From an uncultured Bacilli bacterium (GTDB lineage Bacteria; Bacillota_I; Bacilli_A; RF39; UBA660): a DNA stretch of 36,689 nucleotides. Location: NCBI GenBank assembly GCA_910584655.1, contig CAJUBJ010000009.1, forward strand, positions 40,174 through 76,862. The letters run 5' to 3'. Below are positions 15,246-22,969 of this stretch, piece by piece. The translations under genes and the position numbers were made by a program. Under the pieces are notes generated by a model. That model made no database searches and was not told the DNA's origin. It saw only the letters and a program-made list of their open reading frames with translations. Position 1 is the first letter of the stretch. Each line of letters starts with the position of its first letter.

Positions 15246-15827
15246 TTATTCAAAATAATATTGTTTTTTATTTTCTATTAAAAATATATCTTTATATACC
15301 TTTAATCTAATTTGACTATTAATCTTAAAAGGTTGCTTAATATCTCCCAATTGATATAGGATAAATTTCTTACCATCATTTGTATCTACAAGTAATTTAA
15401 CAATTTTTGCAGGATTTCCATTTATTAAAATATTATCATCCATATATCCATATACAATTGCATTTATTTCTTGTCCTTTGTTTTTAATAGAAAAATATCT
15501 TATTAAAGGTTTCATCGCAATAATAAATGCTATTATTCCAATTAAAGCAAATGGTAAACACATTAAAATAGTAAAACCAAACATTTCAGTATCTATCATT
15601 AAAAATAGTATTGGAAAAACAAAACCAAAAAAACCAAAGCTAACTGCAAATATCATAGGAAAAGCGACATTCCAAAATCCTATATGTGCTTCTTTGCATT
15701 CTATTACAGGATATTCCATATCAGCATTTTGTGTATCCAATCCAGTAGCAACATTACAATAAGGACATATTTCTGTTGTTATAGGAGCCCCGCAATTTGG
15801 ACAATTCTTTCTATTAATATTCTCCAT
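15246..15827 (-). CDS. Zinc-ribbon membrane protein of unknown function
   Basis: The start ATG 15827 has GAGGTGG upstream (193 aa). The N-terminus carries a zinc ribbon, C9-x2-C12 and C21-x2-C24 (NCPNCGAPITTEICPYC). A linker, two hydrophobic segments (about 50-75 and 84-106) and a ~85-residue soluble C-terminal domain rich in beta strands (IVYGYMDDNILINGNPAKIVKLLVD) follow. This layout is common among Bacillota proteins with no assigned role. It is a single gene ending in a clear terminator. I infer a membrane protein with both termini cytoplasmic. Confidence 0.7.
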   Translation of the reverse strand: MENINRKNCPNCGAPITTEICPYCNVATGLDTQNADMEYPVIECKEAHIGFWNVAFPMIFAVSFGFFGFVFPILFLMIDTEMFGFTILMCLPFALIGIIAFIIAMKPLIRYFSIKNKGQEINAIVYGYMDDNILINGNPAKIVKLLVDTNDGKKFILYQLGDIKQPFKINSQIRLKVYKDIFLIENKKQYYFE

Positions 15828-16017
15828 TAATACCACCTCTATTATAATTAGAATATAGAAAATAATTCATTTATATCATTAACAATATTTATCTTAACAC
15901 ATATACTATTTACAATATAACAAAAAATATAAAGTATATAAGTTATTTATCTTATTCTAGAATTTGAACATTTATAATCTATCCTCTATTCCTAATTTAA
16001 TTTTATCATAGCCATAT

Positions 16018-16066
16018 AAAAACAGAGCAATTATCAATTACTCTGTTTACAACCTCTATACTTATC
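16018..16066 (-). repeat. Repeated terminator element, copy A
   Basis: The minus strand contains AAACAGAG and CTCTGTTT arms (16048-16041 with 16027-16020) and an inner AATT/AATT stem, followed by T-rich DNA. It terminates higBA, whose stop codon is at 16081. Together with its 5' flank (AAGTATAGAGGTTGT) it matches copy B at 18580-18628 at 42 of 49 positions without gaps. Confidence 0.8.
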
Positions 16067-16080
16067 CACAATCAAAAAAT

Positions 16081-17148
16081 CTAAGATATTCTTGTTATCA
16101 AATCATTAAACTCATTCCAACCAATATATTTTTCTTTTTGAAGTCTACCTACAACGATACCTGTTGAAATATTATTTTCTTTAGCAAATGCTTTTATTCC
16201 TCTCTCAGTCATATACCTTTTACTATTAACAAAATCATTAAATATTCTATCACTAATTAACACATTTCTTGAATATTCATCCGCCTCCAACTCTATATCA
16301 TTTTTTTCATCTTTTTCTTGATCAACAAATATTTCCTTTTTACTATGTTTTAGTAAATGACCTATTTCATGAAATAAAGTAAACCATAAAATATCATCTT
16401 TTTTTCCTCTATCACTTATCATTATAATTGCTTTATCACTAGTCATTTTATAAGCAACACCATTAACATATGTATTAGGTAAATGTGGTTCATAAACTAA
16501 TGAAATACCACAATCAGTTAAAATACTTTTAATTTCATCTAAGACACTTAAAAATGGTTTACTAACTAAATCTCTTATCTCCGAAACACTATTACTTAAT
16601 TTTTCTTCATTATATTTAGGATAAACATCTTTACTAGATTGTATCTCTCCATAACGAATCCAACATAATAATGATTCAAAAGAAAAATTATCATTATTAC
16701 TTTTTCTAAAAGCCAATCTACTTTTTAATTCTGTATCAAAAGATAATGAAGCAACAGAAAAAAACTTTCTTAAATTTATTATTTTCTCTTTTGCATCTCT
16801 AGTAGGTTCTACCCAATTACGTCGTGCCATTTCTGCATAAGGTATATTCTCTAAATATACTTCATCATCTACTAAAGAATCATAATCCTTTTTTCTTTCT
16901 ATACTTTCTCTATATTCACTTTCTAAGTTATTCCAAAAACTTGCAGGAATATTAAATACATATTCCAACTTTAAAGCTGTTGCTGTAGTTATTGGTGCTT
17001 TCCCTTTTATTATTTCATTTATTGTCTTTTTATTAATTCCTGTCTTATTTGCTAAATCTAATTGTGTCATTCCATGAACTTCTAATAATTCTAATATTGT
17101 CTCTCCTGGTGCAATAACATATTCTACAAAACCTTTTACTTTACTCAT
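16081..17148 (-). CDS. HigA-type antitoxin: XRE helix-turn-helix plus ImmA/IrrE metallopeptidase domain
   Basis: In this 355-aa protein residues about 12-75 form an XRE HTH (GMTQLDLANKTGINKKTINEIIKGK) as in HigA antitoxins. The C-terminal half is an ImmA/IrrE-type zinc metallopeptidase with H260-E-I-G-H264 (LFHEIGHLLKHSKKE) and a downstream ELEADEYSR glutamate ligand. The HTH should bind the toxin promoter and neutralise the toxin. The peptidase domain might cleave the protein itself or a partner, but that is inference. The ATG overlaps the 3' end of the toxin gene by 8 bases. The toxin-first order is characteristic of the hig type. It is followed by repeat-type terminator copy A. Confidence 0.88.
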   Translation of the reverse strand: MSKVKGFVEYVIAPGETILELLEVHGMTQLDLANKTGINKKTINEIIKGKAPITTATALKLEYVFNIPASFWNNLESEYRESIERKKDYDSLVDDEVYLENIPYAEMARRNWVEPTRDAKEKIINLRKFFSVASLSFDTELKSRLAFRKSNNDNFSFESLLCWIRYGEIQSSKDVYPKYNEEKLSNSVSEIRDLVSKPFLSVLDEIKSILTDCGISLVYEPHLPNTYVNGVAYKMTSDKAIIMISDRGKKDDILWFTLFHEIGHLLKHSKKEIFVDQEKDEKNDIELEADEYSRNVLISDRIFNDFVNSKRYMTERGIKAFAKENNISTGIVVGRLQKEKYIGWNEFNDLITRIS

Positions 17149-17473
17149 AATGTTTAGACACCTCCAAAATTTCTATACTTCCTATTTTTTTCAAATCTTC
17201 TATTACTATTTTATTATCTTTATTTCTAAATATTATTCTATATTGTCCATTTACATTTACAGCAAATGTTTCTTTTCTATTTCCTTCTAATTTATGTCTT
17301 CTAAACGGTGGACAAACTGGAATATCACCAACTGAAGTAAATGCTTTTAATTGCATAATTCTCTGCGGTAACTTTTTAGCAACTTCTGTGCCATACTCTC
17401 TAACTAACTTCTTATTATAACTAGCATCCTCACATAACCTTTTTAATTCTTCATTTTTATACGTTAACTCCAA
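17141..17473 (-). CDS. HigB-type (RelE superfamily) mRNA-cleaving toxin
   Basis: The 110-aa protein matches the HigB/PF05015 pattern: a helical N-terminus (YNKKLVREYGTEVAKKLPQRIMQL), then PFRRHKLEGNRKETFAVNVNGQYRIIFR, the conserved strand pair carrying the Arg/Lys residues used for ribosome-dependent mRNA cleavage. It ends with a short strand and helix (EILEVSKHYE). Translation starts at a TTG (17473) with AGGAGG 6 nt before it. It is co-transcribed with and overlaps the antitoxin gene. The promoter (17521-17549) is consensus, and the operator (17496-17520) lies over the expected RNA start, fitting autoregulation by HigA or HigBA. It may stabilise this accessory segment. Confidence 0.88.
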   Translation of the reverse strand: MELTYKNEELKRLCEDASYNKKLVREYGTEVAKKLPQRIMQLKAFTSVGDIPVCPPFRRHKLEGNRKETFAVNVNGQYRIIFRNKDNKIVIEDLKKIGSIEILEVSKHYE

Positions 17474-17495
17474 CTCAAACCTCCTTTTTATTCTT

Positions 17496-17520
17496 TTAAT
17501 TAACGTAATGGGTTAATTAA
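17496..17520. promoter_or_regulatory. HigBA operator 1 (inverted repeat)
   Basis: A perfect inverted repeat has 9-bp arms, TTAATTAAC-N7-GTTAATTAA, placed directly downstream of the -10 box over the likely RNA start. It is a fitting binding site for the XRE domain of the antitoxin. Confidence 0.75.
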
Positions 17521-17549
17521 ATTATACATCGCTAAACATAACATGTCAA
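17521..17549 (-). promoter_or_regulatory. higBA promoter
   Basis: TTGACA (17549-17544), a 17-bp gap and TATAAT (17526-17521) make a perfect-consensus promoter on the minus strand. Such strength is expected for an autorepressed toxin-antitoxin operon. Confidence 0.85.
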
Positions 17550-17556
17550 CAATTTC

Positions 17557-17576
17557 GATTAACTTAATACGTAAAC
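17557..17576. promoter_or_regulatory. HigBA operator 2 (imperfect copy)
   Basis: GATTAAC-N7-GTAAAC repeats the half-site pattern of operator 1 (AATTAAC-N7-GTTAATT) with two to three changes. It lies just upstream of the -35 box, so the two sites bracket the promoter about 58 bp apart, centre to centre. Confidence 0.5.
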
Positions 17577-17603
17577 TAAATTTTATAAAATAAAATTTAT
17601 TAC

Positions 17604-17631
17604 ACACAAAAAGAACACCACCAGTGTTCTT
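17604..17631 (-). terminator. Terminator after the SDR gene
   Basis: The minus-strand stem AAGAACAC/GTGTTCTT (17631-17624 with 17618-17611) has a 5-nt loop, then TTTGTGTG. It isolates the SDR gene from the higBA promoter. Confidence 0.8.
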
Positions 17632-17649
17632 CATTTATTTATATTCCAA

Positions 17650-18534
17650 TTAATTATTCGCTTCCCCACTAATCTCCTCAATCGACTTATTCTCTTTCTG
17701 CAACATCGCACCACTAGTCCACATACTAGTTAAGCCCATATCCACATAAATCAATTGACCTGACATATAAGAAAATATATCACTACCAACAGCTACCAAT
17801 GGATACCCCATTTGTTCTGGTGTAGCAGCATATCCATTCCAACTCTTCAAGAAGATATTACTAATCATCTCTTCTCCTTCAGCCACATCTCCATTAGGAC
17901 TAGTTGACTTATTAAAGTCCTCAGTTAACCCAGTAGTAGTATCCCCAGGATTAATAGCATTCAACCTAATTCTCTTATCAATAAACTCTGGTGCCATACA
18001 CTTATATGTTACATAAGACTCCAAACACTGCTTAGCAAATACATAAGCACTTTGAATCAACTCAGGATGCTTATCATACCACTCCATAGCTTCATCCCAA
18101 GATCCTAAATTAATCAACTCAACTGCTTTATCATAAACAACCTGCCATCCAAATCCTCCTACAGAAGATATAAAGTTTACTGTACCATGTTCTTTTATTC
18201 TAGGTAACAACTGTTCAGTCATATACTTCTGACTATAGAAATTTACCTTTTGTACTAATAACTCTCTACCAGGAAAATATGCAATACCATGACACAAGAA
18301 CAAACCATCTAATTCTTGAGGCAACTCTGCTATTACCCTATCAATTTCTTCCTTTTTACTTAAATCAGCTTGAAAAGCCTTAGCTACATTTAACTCTACA
18401 GGATTAATATCTATTGCATATACATTAGCTCCTAACTCTATAAGTAACTCAGCAGCACTCTTTGCCATACCAGATGCAGCACCTGTAACTACAACATTCT
18501 TTCCTTCATAACCAAATAATTTTTTTAGATCCAT
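17650..18534 (-). CDS. Short-chain dehydrogenase/reductase (3-alpha-hydroxysteroid/coniferyl-alcohol dehydrogenase-like)
   Basis: The 294-aa classical SDR has a Rossmann N-terminus VVVTGAASGMAKSA (17-22 glycine motif variant TGAASG), D41 after the second strand favouring NAD(H), and catalytic Ser123/124 (FISSVGG) with Tyr164-x3-Lys168 (YVFAK). It also has the RLNAINPGDTTTGL loop. The insertion between Ser and Tyr (about 130-160) and the split substrate loop resemble 3-alpha-HSD/coniferyl-alcohol dehydrogenase relatives, so a steroid, bile acid or aromatic alcohol substrate is possible. Codons use more C at third positions than neighbouring genes, suggesting high expression. AAGGAGAG precedes the ATG. 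It is a single gene closed by a terminator. Confidence 0.85.
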   Translation of the reverse strand: MDLKKLFGYEGKNVVVTGAASGMAKSAAELLIELGANVYAIDINPVELNVAKAFQADLSKKEEIDRVIAELPQELDGLFLCHGIAYFPGRELLVQKVNFYSQKYMTEQLLPRIKEHGTVNFISSVGGFGWQVVYDKAVELINLGSWDEAMEWYDKHPELIQSAYVFAKQCLESYVTYKCMAPEFIDKRIRLNAINPGDTTTGLTEDFNKSTSPNGDVAEGEEMISNIFLKSWNGYAATPEQMGYPLVAVGSDIFSYMSGQLIYVDMGLTSMWTSGAMLQKENKSIEEISGEANN

Positions 18535-18579
18535 TTATAATCTCTCCTTACTCTTACTTTAATTCTACCATAAGCACAA

Positions 18580-18628
18580 AAAAACAGAACAAATATCACT
18601 TGCCCTGTTTACAACTTCTATACTTATT
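18580..18628 (-). repeat. Repeated terminator element, copy B
   Basis: This is the second copy of the 16018-16066 element (offset 2562 bp, 42 of 49 identical). On the minus strand the AAACAG/CTGTTT arms are followed by seven T, so it probably terminates transcription from 18883 upstream. The SDR promoter candidate (an extended -10, TGGTAGAAT, 18570-18562) lies directly after it. Confidence 0.7.
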
Positions 18629-18665
18629 AACATCTATTCAAAACATATCCTAATTATTCATCACA

Positions 18666-18815
18666 TTAATTATCATAATCAAATCCATATTCATAATAAT
18701 AATGAATAAAATTAATATAAACATTAACATAGTCTTCAAACTTTACTTTGTTATCATAGTAATCATCTAATATATCACCATTTTTTCCATCAATTGATAC
18801 TAAGTTATATATTAA
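18666..18815 (-). pseudogene. C-terminal gene remnant (~49 codons)
   Basis: Inside a 348-bp stretch without an intact gene, a minus-strand frame opens after a TAG at 18816 and closes at 18666. It has a strongly protein-like composition (LVSIDGKNGDILDDYYDN, then VKFEDYVNVYINFIHYYYEYGFDYDN split across the end). There is no ATG/GTG/TTG in frame and no ribosome site, so it reads as the tail of a decayed gene. The rest of the gap holds terminator copy B and AT-rich sequence. Confidence 0.35.
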
Positions 18816-18882
18816 CTATTAATTAATAAACCAATAACTTTTCTACTATATATACCAATTAATAAAACTTTTCCTTTCAACA

Positions 18883-19884
18883 CTACATTAAAGGTGTCCC
18901 AAAATCGGCACTTTCTATTGGTAATAATTTTTGTCTATCTAATACAGATTCATAAACATCTAATAATTCTAAAAATTTCTCATCTTCATAACTTTTCCCC
19001 ATTACATCAGCTAAAGCATACATCATATTAATAGCAATTTCTTTCTTACTTTTATAGTCCTCTAATAATTCTTGAAATTCCTCACTAACATCTTTACCTT
19101 CATATCTCTTAAGTGCCCACAAAGCATCATTACTTTTGTCAAAATATTCATACATAATATTTAATTTATATTTATTAATATCAGCAAATATTTCCTCATT
19201 AGTTTCATATTTCCTACAAGCAAAATTAAACAACTCTCCATCCATTATATAATCAGCTAATTCAAAGCATGCTTTATATTCATCATATACTCTTGATGAA
19301 AAGAGTCTTTCATCCTTATATACATAATCTTCTAAATCATACCCACAACTCATAAGTTCTTCTCTAAATTCTTTCGCAGCAAATATTCTACTACATATAG
19401 ATTCTAAAAATCCATCAGATACTCTAAATCCATATATACCCGATGCCCTCAACTCATTCTTTTCATCATAATTACAATTAACAAAAAATCCTGCTGTTCT
19501 TTTAACAATACCATAAACTCCTTTATTTATACTACAAGGCTCAAATTCTGTCATAACATGTCCTAATTCATGACATAATATAGTAATTAATTTAACAAAG
19601 TTGTCATCATTTACATAACTCATTTCATGTATTACATTACACTCTTCATCATACATAGTATCTGTCATACCAAATATCTTATTTTCCCCTGTAAAGGTCT
19701 CATCATTTCTATTAATTTTTACAAATACTGCTTTACATACCTTTTCTATACTTTCGAAACTTATTTTGCCATTACTTTCTCTAACATATCCTCTACATAT
19801 TGCCTTTACTATTTCTTTTATATCCTCAGGTATATTATCAGAACTATCTATCATTTCACTTACCTGTATTAAAACTTCTTCCAT
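18883..19884 (-). CDS. Putative zinc metalloprotease-like protein with HELGH motif
   Basis: The start ATG 19884 has AGGAG 7 nt upstream (333 aa); an open frame reaching 19974 runs into the deacetylase gene and is not needed. Residues 101-109 read TILCHELGHVM, an HExxH zinc motif (H105, E106, H109), preceded by a hydrophobic strand. A possible third ligand is in the KNELRASGIYGF region, where basic and acidic residues follow. The rest is helical and acidic, with no signal peptide, so the protein is probably cytoplasmic. I do not recognise a named family. It starts 13 nt after the stop of the cell-wall deacetylase gene, so the two are probably co-transcribed. Confidence 0.7.
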   Translation of the reverse strand: MEEVLIQVSEMIDSSDNIPEDIKEIVKAICRGYVRESNGKISFESIEKVCKAVFVKINRNDETFTGENKIFGMTDTMYDEECNVIHEMSYVNDDNFVKLITILCHELGHVMTEFEPCSINKGVYGIVKRTAGFFVNCNYDEKNELRASGIYGFRVSDGFLESICSRIFAAKEFREELMSCGYDLEDYVYKDERLFSSRVYDEYKACFELADYIMDGELFNFACRKYETNEEIFADINKYKLNIMYEYFDKSNDALWALKRYEGKDVSEEFQELLEDYKSKKEIAINMMYALADVMGKSYEDEKFLELLDVYESVLDRQKLLPIESADFGTPLM

Positions 19885-19897
19885 AACATCTCCTACA

Positions 19898-21670
19898 TTA
19901 TTTAAAACCATAATAAATTGTCCCAGTCTCCAAAGTATAACCTTTATAATAAGCCAGCTCAGAAACTGATACAACCTGATAACCTCTGTCTAACAAATCA
20001 GGCACCAATATTTCTATCGCATCAGCCGTCTCATTATGAATAGAATGCATAAGTATTATCTTGCCATCTAAATTACCAAATTTATCTATTTCATTTAATG
20101 TTAAATCTTTATTACGATATTTCCAATCTAAAGAATCAACATTCCAATTAATTATTGCCATATCAGTAATACTTGCTCTAACATTAGCATTTGCATTTCC
20201 GTAAGGAGGCCTCAACAACTTAGGTTCATACCCTAATACCTGCATACTTGCTTCCTTACTTAATCTAATCTCTTCAGCCAATTCTTCTGCTGACAACAAA
20301 TTCAAATTCTTATGTGAATAAGTATGTGTTCCAACTTCTCCTAACTTAGCTTCTCTTTTTACTATATCTGGATATCTTAACATTAAACTACCTAAATCGA
20401 AGAAAGTTGCTCTAACATTATATTTTTCCAAAGTGTCTAAAATTCTAGGTGTTGCCTTTGTATTAGGACCATCATCAAAAGTAAGAGCTACCATTGGCTT
20501 ACTAGGATCAATATGTCCTTGCGGTGGAACATTCAACTTAACTTCCCTCTTTACTATTTTAACTTCTGTTAAATATGATGCACTAACATACCCAATTTTA
20601 TCTTTATATTGAACCTGTGCCCATCCACCACTTTTACTAATCATTATAACTTCTTCACCAGACTTTATAACATCTAAAAGCTCACTACTTGAACTAGCTT
20701 CACTTCTCATATTTAAATCAGTTACTGTATACAACTTAACTTCATTGCTATCTCCACTATTAGTATTCTCCTCTGGTATTTCTTCTTTCTTTTCTTCAAT
20801 ATTCTTACTCTCTATATAAGCAACACCATCTTGAGTCAACAACAAACTCCATCCCTTATCACTTTGCCTATATACTTTAACTATTTCATCCTTCTTAACA
20901 CTACCAATTACATCACTAGCAAGTTTTGCTTCCTTATATAAAACCACGTCATTTAATACAATATATTCCTTATTAATTAAATTATATTCTTCTTCTAAAT
21001 CTTCAACTTTATAATCCTTATCAATAGTACCATCTAATCTTAAATAATCATTTATTCCTTCAACTTCTTGCATCATACCATTAACAATTAAATATACTTT
21101 ATCTTCCTTTATTACTACTTTAAATTTCTCATCATCATTACTAAAAATATATTTTGTTAATATTTCCTTATACCCATCTTCAAAAATATCTTCATTACTT
21201 AAATATTCACCATTATCAATATTAAATATATAAGTATAAACGTTAACACTTTCTCTTAACCAAGAAGTCTCCACTACTTCTTTTAACACCAAACTTAATG
21301 TTCTATTCATACCCATATATAATTCATAATCTATAAAATAATAAGTATTGAGTTCATCACAATCACATCTATTTTCTACAAAAGCATTATCCTTTAATAC
21401 ATCAACTTCATTTTTAATAAAATCATCTATTTTACTTTTACCAACAACTGGATAATTAATTTTATAATATATATTACCATTTCTATCTTCCAAAGTAGAC
21501 ATTCTTCCTACTTCTTTTTTATTACTTAAATTTTCAAAAATTAATTCTTCTTTTATCTTTTCTTTATGAGATTCCCCAGTAAAAAATAATATAAAAACAC
21601 CTAAACCAATTGTAAGTAATCCTAAAGCAACATATAAAACAATTTTTTTCTTTTTTAAAGTACTACTCAT
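19898..21670 (-). CDS. Membrane-anchored polysaccharide deacetylase with SH3b repeats (PdaC/PgdA-like)
   Basis: The 590-aa extracytoplasmic enzyme has an N-terminal membrane anchor (about 10-30), a DUF3298/DUF4163-like region (about 55-205) as in B. subtilis PdaC, and two bacterial SH3 domains (about 235-290 and 312-368; LNMRSEASSSSELLDVIKSGEEV). It ends with a NodB deacetylase domain (about 390-585). Catalytic motifs are complete: TFDDGP 397-402, HTYSH 449-453 (metal ligands), RPPYG 487-491 and H542 in LMHSIH. It removes acetyl groups from peptidoglycan amino sugars, which commonly gives lysozyme resistance. The SH3 domains would hold it on the wall. The HELGH protein gene follows. Confidence 0.92.
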   Translation of the reverse strand: MSSTLKKKKIVLYVALGLLTIGLGVFILFFTGESHKEKIKEELIFENLSNKKEVGRMSTLEDRNGNIYYKINYPVVGKSKIDDFIKNEVDVLKDNAFVENRCDCDELNTYYFIDYELYMGMNRTLSLVLKEVVETSWLRESVNVYTYIFNIDNGEYLSNEDIFEDGYKEILTKYIFSNDDEKFKVVIKEDKVYLIVNGMMQEVEGINDYLRLDGTIDKDYKVEDLEEEYNLINKEYIVLNDVVLYKEAKLASDVIGSVKKDEIVKVYRQSDKGWSLLLTQDGVAYIESKNIEEKKEEIPEENTNSGDSNEVKLYTVTDLNMRSEASSSSELLDVIKSGEEVIMISKSGGWAQVQYKDKIGYVSASYLTEVKIVKREVKLNVPPQGHIDPSKPMVALTFDDGPNTKATPRILDTLEKYNVRATFFDLGSLMLRYPDIVKREAKLGEVGTHTYSHKNLNLLSAEELAEEIRLSKEASMQVLGYEPKLLRPPYGNANANVRASITDMAIINWNVDSLDWKYRNKDLTLNEIDKFGNLDGKIILMHSIHNETADAIEILVPDLLDRGYQVVSVSELAYYKGYTLETGTIYYGFK

Positions 21671-21812
21671 ACTACCACCTAACTATATTATAATACCTTT
21701 TCCCAACTATAAACTTTAAAATAACATCCAAAATTTGGTATCAAATAATAAAAACACATTATATTTATAATTACATTATACTTATCATTAATCTATAACT
21801 TTATTATACCAA

Positions 21813-21844
21813 TAAAAAAGGAAACATTAACATATGTCTTAATG
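21813..21844 (-). terminator. Weak terminator after the GNAT-transglutaminase gene
   Basis: The AT-rich stem CATTAA/TTAATG (21844-21839 with 21830-21825) has an 8-nt loop, then TTTCC and six T on the minus strand. The rest of 21671-21879 holds no feature I can support. Confidence 0.4.
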
Positions 21845-21879
21845 CCCCTATACTAAAAAATGTAAACTAGTAATATAAA

Positions 21880-22821
21880 TCACTTAACTTTAATACTTCT
21901 ACCATTTATACAATGAGATAAATATTTACCATAATTAATACCAAATCTTGGTTTTTCATACATATACATTTTTACTTTCTTAAAATCCCCATCCGAAATA
22001 GTATCTACAAACTTATGTAATACATCGTCAAATAATTCTTTCTTTGTATCATAAATATGTAACCCTTTATATTTTAACCAAGCATTCTCAATCCAATAAT
22101 ACTTCTTTGTATCCTTATATATTAAAAATGAATGTGATATATCCATCTTATCGTCTGGATAATGTATAAAATATGTTCTAAGATCTACTCCCAATTTAGT
22201 TACAAGTTCTCTTTCTAGTTCTACTTGATCAAAACAAGTTCCTACTTTACTTTCCATTAACTGTTTAGGATTCTGTAAATAAAATATATCTTTAAAATTC
22301 CATTTAAAACCAGCATATTTATTTCCATCTTTATCCCTATAACCTAATTTTATTTCAGATAGCTTATCTTTAATATTAATATAAACACAATCACATTTCA
22401 TAATCATTGTTCTTCCACTACTAATTGTAAAGAAACCTAGTCTTTCAAACAATCTAATAGCATTTATATTATTTTTATAAACCCATATATATAATTCAGG
22501 ATATTCTTTTTTTATTTTATTAATTATTTCTGTACCAATACCTTTATTTCTATATTCTTTAAATAAATATATTTCATCTATTATATATCCCTCTTCATGT
22601 GGTAATACTAAATAAGCACCAGCAATCTTCTTATCAATATAAATAATTTTATATTCCTCTACAGTTCTTTCTATATTCTTTATAATGCTCTTTCTAATTT
22701 TACTTTTTTCGGTGTAAGAAAGAATTTGATCCATTTCATCATCTATCATTGTAACTAATTTAATACTAGTTAATATATCAGAATCTTTATCTTTTGCATT
22801 AACTATTTTATATTCAAGCAT
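21880..22821 (-). CDS. GNAT acetyltransferase fused to a transglutaminase-like domain
   Basis: This 313-aa protein has two domains. Residues about 1-145 are a GNAT with the acetyl-CoA loop YRNKGIGTEIINKIKKE and the C-terminal NNINAIRLFERLGF unit. Residues about 165-300 look like a papain/transglutaminase fold: Cys196 in KVGTCFDQVELERE at a helix start, His230 in ISHSFLIYKD and an acidic/Asn partner in YYWIENAW (E245/N246). The Cys-His-Asp/Glu order and the hydrophobic helix after Cys fit that superfamily. It could acylate and cross-link or hydrolyse related amides, but the substrate is unknown. The start ATG 22821 has AGGTGA upstream; GTG 22830 is an alternative. Confidence 0.8.
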   Translation of the reverse strand: MLEYKIVNAKDKDSDILTSIKLVTMIDDEMDQILSYTEKSKIRKSIIKNIERTVEEYKIIYIDKKIAGAYLVLPHEEGYIIDEIYLFKEYRNKGIGTEIINKIKKEYPELYIWVYKNNINAIRLFERLGFFTISSGRTMIMKCDCVYINIKDKLSEIKLGYRDKDGNKYAGFKWNFKDIFYLQNPKQLMESKVGTCFDQVELERELVTKLGVDLRTYFIHYPDDKMDISHSFLIYKDTKKYYWIENAWLKYKGLHIYDTKKELFDDVLHKFVDTISDGDFKKVKMYMYEKPRFGINYGKYLSHCINGRSIKVK

Positions 22822-22872
22822 TAAAATCACCTACTTACGCCACATATACTACCAAAAAAAGTATTTATTGAA

Positions 22873-22902
22873 AAGTTATAAATTTTTTTTGGATTATAAC
22901 TT
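22873..22902. promoter_or_regulatory. Inverted repeat upstream of the GNAT-transglutaminase gene
   Basis: AAGTTATAA and TTATAACTT form a perfect 9-bp inverted repeat with a 12-bp centre, about 50-80 bp before the start codon. There is no T-run in the gene's direction, so an operator or leader hairpin is likelier than a terminator. Confidence 0.35.
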
Positions 22903-22929
22903 CTCTATATAAATTTTACTTCTATCAAC

Positions 22930-22957
22930 AAAAAAAAGAAAGACTTAAGCTTTCTTT
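22930..22957 (-). terminator. Terminator after thyX
   Basis: The minus-strand stem AAAGAAAG/CTTTCTTT (22957-22950 with 22942-22935) is followed by a T-run, directly after the thyX stop. Confidence 0.8.
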
Positions 22958-22969
22958 AAAATGTTATTA

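Noticed and set aside
16028..16048. Copy A as a riboswitch or attenuator of the zinc-ribbon gene
   Set aside because: It lies ~190 bp before that gene with no alternative pairing seen; its position after the higA stop and its T-run fit simple termination.
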